NCBI RefSeq assembly: GCF_020731285.1 | Contig: NZ_JAJFOW010000030.1 | Location: forward strand, 21,802-85,801 | Direction of reading: 5' to 3' | Length of the DNA: 64,000 nt | From: Cohnella baijiui | Lineage (GTDB): Bacteria; Bacillota; Bacilli; Paenibacillales; Paenibacillaceae | In this document: piece by piece, positions 43,437 through 51,822 of the stretch | How the letters are laid out: each line of letters begins with the position of its first letter | Numbering within the stretch: the stretch's first letter is position 1 | Notes under the pieces: generated by a model | What the model was told of the DNA's origin: nothing | What the model saw: the letters and a program-made list of their open reading frames with translations, nothing else | The model's database searches: none | Position numbers and translations under genes: made by a program

Positions 43437-44549
43437 TCAGCGCGAGGCGATCGGCACGTAATGTTGGTTGACCGGACCGACGTATTCCGCGCGCGGGCGG
43501 ATCAGGCGGTTGTCTTCGTACTGCTCGAGGATGTGCGCCGTCCAGCCGGATACGCGGCTGATCGCGAAGATCGGCGTGAACAGGTCGCGCGGAATGCCGA
43601 GCATCGTGTAGCAGGAAGCGGAGTAGAAGTCGACGTTCGGCTTCAGTCCCTTCTGGCCGGTGACGAGGTCCTCGATCTTGACGGACATTTCGTACAGGCG
43701 CATGTCGCCTTTCAGCTCGCCGAGCTGGCGGGACATTTGCTGCAGGTGCTTGGCGCGCGGGTCGCCGTTCTTGTAGACGCGATGGCCGAAACCCATAATT
43801 TTCTCTTTGTTGCCCAGCTTGTTCTGGATGTACGGTTCGACGTTCTCGACCGTTCCGATCTCGTCCAGCATGACCATGACGGCTTCGTTCGCGCCGCCGT
43901 GCAGCGGCCCCTTCAGCGCGCCTATGGCGGACGTGACGCCGGAGTAAATGTCGGACAGCGTCGCAACCGTGACGCGGGCCGCGAAGGTAGACGCGTTCAG
44001 CTCATGGTCCGCATGCAGGACAAGAGCCTTGTCCAACGCTTGAACGGCCACTTCGGCCGGTTCTTCGCCGGTCAGCATATACAGGAAGTTGTGCGCGATG
44101 CCGACGCCCTTCTTCGGGGCGACCGGCTCCTGGCCCTGGCGGATGCGCGCGAACGCGGCGACCACCGCCGGGAGCTGGGCTTGCAGCTTGACCGCTTTGC
44201 GGATGTTCGCTTCGCGGCTCATATCGCCCGCTTCCGCGTCGTAGAGCGCGAGGCTCGACACCGCCGTGCGCAGCGCGGCCATCGAATTCGTGTCCTTCGG
44301 ATAAAGGCGAATGCCGGAAATCACATCGGCCGCGACGGCCGAATATTCATCTAGCTGCGCTTGCAGCGCGTCCAGCTCGGACGTATTGGGGAGCTTACCG
44401 TGCCACAGCAAATAAGCGACCTCTTCGAAGCTCGCCTTTTCAGCCAATTCATCGATGTCGTACCCGCGGTACGTCAGCACGCCGTCGATGATGGAGCTGA
44501 TCGACGAGGCCGCGGCGACGATGCCTTCCAGGCCTTTGGTAGCTGTCAT
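43437..44549 (-). CDS. citZ: Citrate synthase
   Basis: A 370-residue type II small citrate synthase. Motifs: LTYRGYDIDELAEKASFEEVAYLLWHG near the start, DHELNASTF (His), LKGPLHGGANEAVM (catalytic His), GFGHRVYKNGDPRA, and NVDFYSA (catalytic Asp). GGAGAG precedes ATG 44549. It begins the citZ-icd-mdh set, as in B. subtilis. A CcpC-like box lies about 200 bp upstream. Confidence 0.95.
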   Translation of the reverse strand: MTATKGLEGIVAAASSISSIIDGVLTYRGYDIDELAEKASFEEVAYLLWHGKLPNTSELDALQAQLDEYSAVAADVISGIRLYPKDTNSMAALRTAVSSLALYDAEAGDMSREANIRKAVKLQAQLPAVVAAFARIRQGQEPVAPKKGVGIAHNFLYMLTGEEPAEVAVQALDKALVLHADHELNASTFAARVTVATLSDIYSGVTSAIGALKGPLHGGANEAVMVMLDEIGTVENVEPYIQNKLGNKEKIMGFGHRVYKNGDPRAKHLQQMSRQLGELKGDMRLYEMSVKIEDLVTGQKGLKPNVDFYSASCYTMLGIPRDLFTPIFAISRVSGWTAHILEQYEDNRLIRPRAEYVGPVNQHYVPIASR

Positions 44550-44744
44550 GGTTTTCTCTCCTTTGTAAGCAAAATGTCGAGTCCGGGCGCGGCAAAAACC
44601 GCCGGCCGGGCTGTTCGATGGAGGCTCCGGGCGAGCGGGAGGGAATCCCGGCTAGCTACAACGTGGAAACTCGTGGTTCTTACGGTTTTTCGGACCTATT
44701 TTTCATGATAAACGATTTGCTCGGCGAATGGAACCGAAGGCGGC

Positions 44745-44759
44745 ATAAAATGTCTTTAT
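44745..44759. promoter_or_regulatory. CcpC-like box in the citZ/ppx divergent region
   Basis: ATAA-N7-TTAT matches the published CcpC operator of B. subtilis citZ and citB, with a further ATAA half-site at 44767. A weak promoter toward citZ (TTCCAT, 17 bp, TATCAT near 44732-44704) lies just downstream. The gap also contains possible promoters for ppx but none convincing. Confidence 0.4.
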
Positions 44760-44866
44760 CGACATCATAAAGGTTCTTTTGCCGAAGCGCCGCGGATGGT
44801 AATATAGGTAGAATACGGCGCGGCAAGCGCCGCCCACGATACGGCTATGCAGGAAGGGGCAATCGC

Positions 44867-46402
44867 GTGCAATCTTCATCGCAAGTGACCGGCGTCATCG
44901 ATATCGGGTCCAACACCGTTCGGCTCGCGGTGTTTCAGCTTCAGGACAACGGCGCCTTCCGCGTTATCGACCAGGGTCGCTGGCCGGCCAGGCTGAGCCA
45001 AAAGCTCGGAGCCGACGGCCGCCTGCCGGTCGAAACCGTCGCCGAGCTCGGCGAGGTGCTGCGCCACTTTCGACGCATCTGCCGAATGCACGGCGCCGAT
45101 CGGGTCCGCGCGGTGGCGACCGCCGCGATCCGCCAAGCCGCCAATCGCCATCAAGTGCTGCAGACGCTCTACGAAGAGACCGGCCTCGAGATCGAGCTGC
45201 TGTCCGGCGAAGACGAAGCCCGCCTCGGCAGCGCCGCCGTGATGCGGACGATGGACCTGCAGGACGCTTTTGTCGTCGATATCGGCGGGGGAAGCACCGA
45301 GATCACGCTGCTCCGCGGACGCGAAATCGTCGCCGCCGTCTCCTATCCGATCGGCTGCGTCAATACCGCCTCCCGCTTCGGCTTGAGCGGCGGTCCGCTG
45401 TCTCCGTCCGCCCTTGAAGCGATGATGTCCGACATCCGGGACAAGCTCCTGCGAAGCGAGTGGCTGTCGCGGCATCCCGGCCTTCCGCTCGTCGGCCTCG
45501 GCGGCACCGTCCGCGCCCTGGCGAAGCTGCGCCAACGAACGGACGAGTATCCGTACGCCCATCTGCACGGATACGAGCTGTCGACGCGCGTAGTCGACGC
45601 TTCGCTCGAGCTGCTCTCCGCCATGCCGCTGGACAAACGCCGCAAATTCCCCGGCTTGTCCAAGGATCGGGCCGACGTCATCGTTCCCGGCCTCGCCATC
45701 CTGTCCTCGGTGGCCCGCGCGAGCAAGTCGTCCCGTCTCGTCGTCTGCGGGGCCGGCTTGCGCGACGGCTTGTTTTACGAGACTTGCCTGCCGCTTCCGG
45801 AGACCCCGGGCGCACACCAAGTGCTGGAAGAAAGCATACGCAATTTGACCGCATTATATCCGGGGGCGACCGAAGGCCATCTGAATCAGATCCGTCGGCT
45901 GGCGCTCGCGCTCTTCGATCGGCTGGCGCCCGGCGCGGGCATTCCCGCCTCCGTCCGCCGGCTGCTGGACGCGGCGGCCCGGCTGTGCCGCATCGGGGCG
46001 GTCATCGACTTTAACGACAGCGCGGACCATACGTTCTACATGCTCATGCATGCCCATTGGAACGGCTTGTCCCACCGGGAAAAGCTGTTGACGGCCGCGA
46101 TCGCTTCCTACCGGGGGCCGATTCCGCTCCGGCGCAAGCTGACGCCCTATCGCTCCCTGCTTCGGGAGGGGGACCTCGAGACGGTCGTGCGGCTCGGCTC
46201 GCTGCTGCAGCTCGCGGCGGCGCTGGACCGAAGCGAGGCCCAGGCCATCGACGCCCTCGACGTCTCCGTCGCCAAGGGCAACCGGCTTCGCCTGGAGGCG
46301 TCCGCGAACCATCCGCTCCCGATGGAACGCATGGAGGTCGATGCCCTCGCCAAGCTCTTCAAAAAAAGCTGGGGGCTGACGCCCTCGCTGAAGGTCCGCT
46401 GA
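44867..46402 (+). CDS. ppx: Exopolyphosphatase (Ppx/GppA family)
   Basis: A 511-residue polyphosphate- or pppGpp-degrading enzyme. The actin-like ATPase fold shows TGVIDIGSNTVRLAVF (phosphate 1), VVDIGGGSTEITLL (phosphate 2) and VGLGGTVRALAKL. Residues about 320-500 form the helical HD-like C-terminal domain (DHTFYMLMHAHWNGLSHRE). It starts with GTG 44867 after GGAAGGGG. It converges on ppk, placing synthesis and breakdown of polyphosphate side by side, separated by the 51-bp repeat array and a small gene. Confidence 0.9.
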   Translation: MQSSSQVTGVIDIGSNTVRLAVFQLQDNGAFRVIDQGRWPARLSQKLGADGRLPVETVAELGEVLRHFRRICRMHGADRVRAVATAAIRQAANRHQVLQTLYEETGLEIELLSGEDEARLGSAAVMRTMDLQDAFVVDIGGGSTEITLLRGREIVAAVSYPIGCVNTASRFGLSGGPLSPSALEAMMSDIRDKLLRSEWLSRHPGLPLVGLGGTVRALAKLRQRTDEYPYAHLHGYELSTRVVDASLELLSAMPLDKRRKFPGLSKDRADVIVPGLAILSSVARASKSSRLVVCGAGLRDGLFYETCLPLPETPGAHQVLEESIRNLTALYPGATEGHLNQIRRLALALFDRLAPGAGIPASVRRLLDAAARLCRIGAVIDFNDSADHTFYMLMHAHWNGLSHREKLLTAAIASYRGPIPLRRKLTPYRSLLREGDLETVVRLGSLLQLAAALDRSEAQAIDALDVSVAKGNRLRLEASANHPLPMERMEVDALAKLFKKSWGLTPSLKVR

Positions 46403-46570
46403 CGGCCTTTGGCGGCATTGGTTCGTTAGGCGGATTTGGCGAGATCGGCAGATTTGGCGAGTTCGGCGGATTTGGCTAGTTTGGTGACATTGGCGAGTTT
46501 GGCGGCCCCAGCGCGCACGGCGGTACGAGTCGGGGCTCGCGGGTACTCGATTTTTCGAACACAATGATCC

Positions 46571-46782
46571 GAATCCAGCGTCTGCGCCAAGAATGTATTC
46601 GATTTTTCGCATACATTCGCCGAATCCAGCGTCTGCGCCGAAAATGTATTCGATTTTTCGCATACATTCGCCGAATCCAGCGTCTGCGCCAAGAATGTAT
46701 TCGATTTTTCGCATACATTCGCCGAATCCAGCGTCTGCGCCGAAAATGTATTCGATTTTTCGCATACATTCGCCGAATCCGG
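46571..46782. repeat. Tandem array of four 51-bp repeats
   Basis: The motif GAATCCAG starts at 46571, 46622, 46673 and 46724, with a truncated fifth at 46775, so the period is exactly 51 bp. Copies alternate between two variants (GCCAAGAATG and GCCGAAAATG), so a 102-bp dimer was duplicated. Each unit has the perfect inverted repeat AATGTAT-N-ATACATT (8 bp including one more pair in half the copies). The unit is 17 codons long and open in several frames on both strands, but no start with a ribosome site exists. Just before it, 46420-46500 holds degenerate TTTGGCGA(G/T) short repeats after the ppx stop. Confidence 0.85.
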
Positions 46783-46841
46783 CATCGCGGAAACCGCCGC
46801 CCCGGCCGGTCACAATGGCCCCTGCGAATTGCATTCCGATC

Positions 46842-46876
46842 AAAAAAAATAAGGTGGCCTCATGACCGCCTTATTT
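46842..46876 (-). terminator. Terminator of the 53-residue protein gene
   Basis: Minus strand AAATAAGGCGG pairs with CCACCTTATTT, 8-base loop, then a run of eight U residues, directly after the stop codon at 46878. Confidence 0.85.
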
Positions 46877-46877
46877 G

Positions 46878-47039
46878 CTAATAGATCATTCTTCTCTTTA
46901 CGTCGACATCCGGGCCGTATTTGCGCTTCATCTGCTTCATCTGTTCGCCCACGATGACGTAGATTTCCTTTAGCTTCGCGGTTTTCGGCCGGATGGTCTC
47001 CTTGACCTCTCCGCCGACGATCACGTCGAATACGATCAT
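46878..47039 (-). CDS. Small conserved-looking 53-residue protein
   Basis: An ATG at 47039 with GGGAGG 6 bp upstream opens a 53-residue frame beginning MIVFDVIVGGEVKETIRPKT and ending KRRMIY, followed at once by a strong terminator. The first half is beta-strand-like (alternating hydrophobics) and the second half is a basic helix with KQMKRKYG. It is rich in Lys and Val and lacks Cys or a signal peptide. I do not recognise the family. The complete signals for translation and termination make it a real gene. It lies downstream of ppk on the same strand but after the ppk terminator. Confidence 0.75.
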   Translation of the reverse strand: MIVFDVIVGGEVKETIRPKTAKLKEIYVIVGEQMKQMKRKYGPDVDVKRRMIY

Positions 47040-47144
47040 GCTTAACCTCCCAGTCTTTGATTGCGTTACTCACTCTCTCATCGTATGCGGGGAATGTTAG
47101 AGGCAGATTAGCGGAATGGGTCGATTTTGTGAATTTTGACAAAA

Positions 47145-47182
47145 AAGTAAGCGGCGCCCGAAAACTCGGGTGCCGCTTACTT
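47145..47182 (-). terminator. Terminator of ppk
   Basis: A 17-bp stem with one wobble (AAGTAAGCGGC... and its complement), 4-base loop, followed on the minus strand by six U residues, 57 bp beyond the ppk stop. Confidence 0.9.
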
Positions 47183-47238
47183 CTTTCCGGGACGCCTCCG
47201 CACGCGCCGGCGTGTAGCCGCAGAGGCGCAGCCGCCGC

Positions 47239-49326
47239 CTACTCCTCCAACGCCGCGGCCGCCGTCTTCCAGAGCGGAATATCCCCCGCGTAAAGCTGGC
47301 TTCGCAGCGGGGGCTCCGCATTGGTCACGCGCAGATAGCTGCCGTTCGACTGAAGCTCGCGTGCCTTGACGTTGTCTTGCAAGTTCATTTCCAACAGATT
47401 CAGCAGCGTCTGCCGCAGCCCCCGGTCGTAAACCGGACACAGCAGCTCGACCCGCCGGCTCAGGTTGCGCGTCATCCAGTCCGCGCTGGAGATGTAGACC
47501 TCGTCCTCCTCGCCGCCGGAGACGGCCAACATGCGCGCATGCTCCAAAAAGCGGTCGACGATGCTGACGATTCGCACGTTTTCGCTGAGGCCCGGTACGC
47601 CGGGACGCAGGCAGCAGACCCCGCGCACGATGAGCTCGATCCGAACGCCGGCTTGGGACGCTTCGTACAGCTTGTCGATCATCGACTGGTTGGACAGCGA
47701 GTTCATCTTGGCCAGAATTCGCGCCGGCTTGCCGGCTTTGGCCAAGCCGATCTGCCGGTCGATCAGATCGAATAGCTTGGGCTTCAGTCCCGTCGGCGCG
47801 ACGGCGAAGGCGCGCCAATCGTGCGGCGTCGAATAGCCGGTCATCTCGTTGAAGAGCGCCGAAGCGTCCGCCCCGATATCCGGATGGCAGGTAAACAAGC
47901 CGGCGTCGGTATACAGCTTCGCGGTGTTTTCGTTGTAGTTGCCGGTACCCACGTGCACGTAGCGGCGCAGGGCGCCCGCTTCGCGCCGGACGACAAGCGT
48001 GATCTTGGCGTGCGTCTTAAGCCCGACGAGTCCGTACACGACGTGGCAGCCCGCCTTCTCGAGCTGTCTTGCCCACGCGATGTTCCGCTCCTCGTCGAAC
48101 CGCGCCTTGATCTCGACCACGACCGTCACCTGCTTGCCGGACTCGGCCGCCTTGGCCAGCGCCTGCACGAGCACCGAGTTCACGCTGACCCGGTACAGCG
48201 TCATCTTAATCGCCAGCACCTCGGGATCTTCCGCCGCTTCGCAAATAAAGTCGTTCACCGCCTCGAACGATTCGTACGGATGGTAGACGAGCACGTCGCG
48301 CTCCCGGAGCACCGACAGCATGTCGTCCGCCTCCTCGAATTCGGCCGGGTAGGCCGGTTCGATCGCCGGGTACCGGAGATGGTCCATGCCCGGCAGCGAC
48401 CCGGCGAACCGGGAGAGGAAGGTCAGATCGAGCGGGCCGTCGATCTCCGTGACGTCCTCCTCGTCGAGCTCCAGCTCGTCGAGCAGCAGCTCGCGGGCGT
48501 GCGGATGCATGCCCTTCTCGATTTCCATCCGGACGGGAAAGCCCCGGCGGCGCCGGCGCAGCTCCTTCTCGATCTCCTGAAGCAGGTCCTCGGCGGCCTC
48601 CTCGTTCAGCGCGAGGTCCGAATTGCGCGTCACTCGGAATGCGTGCACCGCTTCGGTCGCGTAGCCGCTGAACAGCTGGCCGATCCGCTCCTTGATGAGG
48701 TCTTCCAGCCGAATGTACGCCTGTTTCCGGCTGTTCCTCCGCCCCGGCACGGCGACCGTCCGCGACAGGATGGAGGGCACCTGCACGATGGCACAGTAGG
48801 GCTTCGCCTCCGCCTGACGGTCGGCCGACGCGTCCGGACGAAGCACGACGGCCAAATACAACTCCTTGCTGTGCAGCAGCGGGAAGGGGCGGCTCACGTC
48901 GACGGCCATCGGCGTCAGCACCGGATAGACGATCTCCTGGAAATAGTCGATCAGCGCCTCCTGCTGTTCCGCGTTCAGGTCTTCCCACGCCGACAGCACG
49001 ACGCCTTCCTTGGACAGCGAGCGCATCAGCTCGCGGTACGTCTTGTATTGTTGGCGGACGAGCCGATCGACCCGCTTAGCGAGCCGCCTCAGCAGCCCTT
49101 GCGGCGTATAGCCCGTGAAGTCCGCCTTGTTGAATCCGGCCTTGAGCTGATCCTGCAGGCCGGCGACGCGCACGCTCATGAATTCGTCCAGATTGCTGGA
49201 GACGATCGACAGGAACTGGAACCGATCCAGCAGCGGCGTTCGCGGATCCTCCGCTTCCTCCAATACTCTCCGGTTGAACTCCGTCCAGCTCAGATCCCGG
49301 TTAATGTATTTTTTGGACGCCGACAT
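47239..49326 (-). CDS. ppk: Polyphosphate kinase 1
   Basis: A 695-residue Ppk1, polymerising the terminal phosphate of ATP into polyphosphate. Motifs: INRDLSWTEFNRRVLEEA at the N-terminus, KMTLYRVSVNS, VVEIKARFDEERNI, GLKTHAKITLVVRRE (the phosphorylated His), HVGTGNYNENTAKLYTD, and RILAKMNSLSNQSMID. Full length, no truncation. GAGGGGG precedes ATG 49326. A four-repeat PHO box 66-104 bp upstream points to induction under phosphate limitation by PhoP. Confidence 0.95.
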   Translation of the reverse strand: MSASKKYINRDLSWTEFNRRVLEEAEDPRTPLLDRFQFLSIVSSNLDEFMSVRVAGLQDQLKAGFNKADFTGYTPQGLLRRLAKRVDRLVRQQYKTYRELMRSLSKEGVVLSAWEDLNAEQQEALIDYFQEIVYPVLTPMAVDVSRPFPLLHSKELYLAVVLRPDASADRQAEAKPYCAIVQVPSILSRTVAVPGRRNSRKQAYIRLEDLIKERIGQLFSGYATEAVHAFRVTRNSDLALNEEAAEDLLQEIEKELRRRRRGFPVRMEIEKGMHPHARELLLDELELDEEDVTEIDGPLDLTFLSRFAGSLPGMDHLRYPAIEPAYPAEFEEADDMLSVLRERDVLVYHPYESFEAVNDFICEAAEDPEVLAIKMTLYRVSVNSVLVQALAKAAESGKQVTVVVEIKARFDEERNIAWARQLEKAGCHVVYGLVGLKTHAKITLVVRREAGALRRYVHVGTGNYNENTAKLYTDAGLFTCHPDIGADASALFNEMTGYSTPHDWRAFAVAPTGLKPKLFDLIDRQIGLAKAGKPARILAKMNSLSNQSMIDKLYEASQAGVRIELIVRGVCCLRPGVPGLSENVRIVSIVDRFLEHARMLAVSGGEEDEVYISSADWMTRNLSRRVELLCPVYDRGLRQTLLNLLEMNLQDNVKARELQSNGSYLRVTNAEPPLRSQLYAGDIPLWKTAAAALEE

Positions 49327-49391
49327 CCTTATGTCCCCCTCGTATAGCTTCGATAGTAGAAAAGCTTGTTCCCTTCATTATGTTTGGGCGA

Positions 49392-49430
49392 TGTAAACGC
49401 AGCGTTAATTCTACATTAACGCAATGTAAA
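49392..49430 (-). promoter_or_regulatory. PHO box upstream of ppk
   Basis: Minus strand: TTTACA-N5-TTAATG-N5-TTAACG-N5-TTTACA, four repeats at exact 11-bp intervals. Outer repeats match the PhoP consensus; inner ones differ in one or two positions. The rest of the 49327-49563 gap shows nothing else clear. Confidence 0.75.
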
Positions 49431-49563
49431 AGGCGCAAAACGCGTCGGGTGCCGCTGTCGACGGAATGAGCGGGAAGACCGTCGCGCGGCGGATCGACGG
49501 CAGGTTATAATGGAGTCCGCTTGTCGGCGGCGGAGATGGGGAGCGGCAAAAGGGGGAAGCGGC

Positions 49564-50679
49564 GTGGATCGAAAGATCTTGGGTCAATGGGGGCGTCTCG
49601 TGCTAGTAGCGGCCGGGCTCGCGGGCGGCTGCTGGCTGGTCGGACGGGCGCTGCCTTACGTCTATCCATTCCTGCTTGGCTGGCTGCTCGCTTACGCGCT
49701 GAACCCCGTAGTGGACTTCCTGCAACAGCAGGTCCGCACCCCCCGCTGGCTGGCCGTCGTCCTGACGCTGATCGTCTTCGCGGCGTCCATGCTGACCGTC
49801 GTTTCGGCCCTCGTCGTGCGGCTGATCAACGAGATCATGACGCTGTCCGGCTCGCTCCAGGATCTCGTCGCCTGGGTCGAGACGACGCTGAACCGCCTGC
49901 TCGCGCGCCCCGAATGGCAGAACCTGACGGAACGTCTCAACTCCTTTTACCGGCAAAATCCGAGCTATCAGGCGCCGATCGAAAGCCGCATCTCCGAGAC
50001 CGGCCAAGCGCTCGCCCAAGCCGGCACCGATCTGCTCAAGGGTATCCTGAACGGCATCGTGACCGTGCTCGCCTCCCTCCCGGAAATAGCGACGCTCGCG
50101 GGCGTCATTCTGATCGCCTCCTTCTTTATCAGCAAGGACTGGCGAACTTACAGCAGCCGCATCGACGGCTGGTTCCCCCTCTCCCTGCGAAAACGCACGA
50201 GCGCCGTCCTGCGCGACCTGCGCCATGCGCTATTCGGCTACGCGCGCGCCCAATTTCTCCTTATCTCCATCACCGCGGTGGCGGTCACTCTAGGATTATT
50301 AATCATCGGCGTGGAAAATGCGGTCACGATCGGGCTGATCATCGGGCTGGTCGACCTGCTGCCCTATTTGGGCGTCGGCGCGGCGATGATTCCGTGGATC
50401 GCGTACCAGTATCTTGTCGGCGACTGGCGGCTCGGCACGGCGCTTGCGGTTCTGTACGGGGTTGTGCTCGTTGCCCGGCAGATCATCGAGCCCAAGGTGC
50501 TCTCCTCCAGCATCGGGCTCGATCCGCTCCCAACGCTGATCTTCCTGTTCGTCGGGCTCAAAATGTTCGGCATCGCGGGCCTCGTCTTCGGTCCGCTCGT
50601 CCTCGTCGTGCTGACGGCCTGCCATCGCGCGGGCGTGTTCCGCGACCTCGGCCGCTATATCGCGAACGGCGCGAAGTAA
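49564..50679 (+). CDS. ytvI: AI-2E family membrane protein, YtvI type
   Basis: A 371-residue polytopic protein of the AI-2E/PerM family. Seven to eight helices are seen, with the family signatures PFLLGWLLAYALNPVVDFL near the N-terminus and GLVDLLPYLGVGAAMIPW and IIEPKVLSSSIGLDPLPTL in the C-terminal half. In B. subtilis YtvI is a sporulation membrane protein of uncertain function and lies beside citZ, as here. The start is GTG 49564 after AGGGGGAAG. Confidence 0.85.
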   Translation: MDRKILGQWGRLVLVAAGLAGGCWLVGRALPYVYPFLLGWLLAYALNPVVDFLQQQVRTPRWLAVVLTLIVFAASMLTVVSALVVRLINEIMTLSGSLQDLVAWVETTLNRLLARPEWQNLTERLNSFYRQNPSYQAPIESRISETGQALAQAGTDLLKGILNGIVTVLASLPEIATLAGVILIASFFISKDWRTYSSRIDGWFPLSLRKRTSAVLRDLRHALFGYARAQFLLISITAVAVTLGLLIIGVENAVTIGLIIGLVDLLPYLGVGAAMIPWIAYQYLVGDWRLGTALAVLYGVVLVARQIIEPKVLSSSIGLDPLPTLIFLFVGLKMFGIAGLVFGPLVLVVLTACHRAGVFRDLGRYIANGAK

Positions 50680-50693
50680 AGCGTGAATCCCGC

Positions 50694-51095
50694 TTAGCGG
50701 CGGGGTCCGCCGTAGATGCGGAAGGAGCCGGAGCGAACCTTGTTCGCGAGCCAGCCGTACATCGCGAGCCTGTACATCGGCCGCGTCGCCGGCAGAAGCA
50801 TCGTAATCCCGACAATGTCGGAGAGGAAGCCGGGCACGACGAGCAGCAGTCCCCCGACGAGCACGCAGATGCCGTCGAGCAGCGAGTGGCCCGGCATTTG
50901 GCCTTGAGCCAGCTGGCGCTGCGCCTCGGCCCACACCTTGCGTCCCTCGGCGCGGGCGAACCAGCCGCCGAGCAGCGCCCCGGCCAGGAGCAGGACGAAC
51001 GTCGGCCAGCCTCCGATCCACCGGCTCATCATATATATCCCCCAGACTTCGATCAACGCCCCAATCACGATCAAAATGCCGAATTTGCGCAGCAT
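50694..51095 (-). CDS. fxsA: FxsA family membrane protein
   Basis: A 133-residue protein with four helices: MLRKFGILIVIGALIEVWGIYMM, WPTFVLLLAGALLGGWFARAEG, LLDGICVLVGGLLLVVPGFLSDIVG and the short MYRLAMYGWL. The second and third segments are the FxsA signature. E. coli FxsA relieves phage T7 exclusion by the F plasmid; its normal role is unknown. It faces ytvI tail to tail with a 14-bp gap. Confidence 0.9.
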   Translation of the reverse strand: MLRKFGILIVIGALIEVWGIYMMSRWIGGWPTFVLLLAGALLGGWFARAEGRKVWAEAQRQLAQGQMPGHSLLDGICVLVGGLLLVVPGFLSDIVGITMLLPATRPMYRLAMYGWLANKVRSGSFRIYGGPRR

Positions 51096-51146
51096 CGGCC
51101 GTCCCTCCTTTGTTCCTGGGTTATACGGTCCAGCCGCCGCCCGGTT

Positions 51147-51629
51147 TCACCCGCGGCCGCCCGGCGCCTCCACGAGCGCCCGCATCGCCGCCCAGACGTC
51201 CGGCGCCTCCCGGTCGAGGCGGGCGGGCTTCCAAGCGGCGTTCAGCCACACATGCTTCGTCCCGCCTTGGACGAGCGTCTCACCCGGCGGCTCCTCCGCC
51301 GCGCGCGCCTTCAGCCCGACATCCGACCGATCGCCCCGCACGATCCGCGACTCGAAGCGTACGCGAATCGGCGTCATCTCGGCTACGCGGGTGCACACGG
51401 TCACCCAATCGTCGTATTGCGCCGGCTGCTCGAACGACGCCTCCAGATGGATAACCGGAAGCAGCAGCCCCCTCGCTTCGATCTCCTTATAAGTATATCC
51501 TGCCTGCCGCACCCATTCGGTCCGTCCGATCTCGAACCAGTTCACATAATTCGCGTGGTAGACGACGCCCATCCGGTCCGTCTCCTGATAGCGTACCCTC
51601 AGCGGATGCAGGTGCCATACGCTGCCCAT
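51147..51629 (-). CDS. Acyl-CoA thioesterase, YbgC/4HBT type
   Basis: A 160-residue hotdog-fold thioesterase. The active-site segment RYQETDRMGVVYHANYVNWFEIGRTEW has the Asp/Tyr/His pattern of 4-hydroxybenzoyl-CoA thioesterase relatives. ATG 51629 is chosen with GGGAGG upstream. It sits between fxsA and pyk on the same strand. The acyl chain hydrolysed is not known. Confidence 0.85.
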   Translation of the reverse strand: MGSVWHLHPLRVRYQETDRMGVVYHANYVNWFEIGRTEWVRQAGYTYKEIEARGLLLPVIHLEASFEQPAQYDDWVTVCTRVAEMTPIRVRFESRIVRGDRSDVGLKARAAEEPPGETLVQGGTKHVWLNAAWKPARLDREAPDVWAAMRALVEAPGGRG

Positions 51630-51822
51630 ATCTTTCTTCCTCCCTTTTACCCGCGTCCGCAATCGGCTCATCCCTTGCGCCGTTTCGCCCTTTCCGCCAG
51701 TCCGGCAATCCGACCTTATCGCGGGTGGTCGCGGCGTACAAAAAAAGGCCCGGAATCCCGGACCCTGGCGCCGGGAAGCGGCCGCGACTTGGCGCTTCCG
51801 TCTCCCGGGACGTTCATGCGAT

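Noticed and set aside
46426..46785. Minus-strand 119-codon frame with 17-residue repeats in the 51-bp array
   Set aside because: A period divisible by three keeps several frames open on both strands; no start with a ribosome site, and the frame is antisense to the ppx tail region.
47040..47144. Extension of the 53-residue gene to a longer frame starting near 47142
   Set aside because: The longer frame is in a different phase, lacks a ribosome site, and runs into the ppk terminator.
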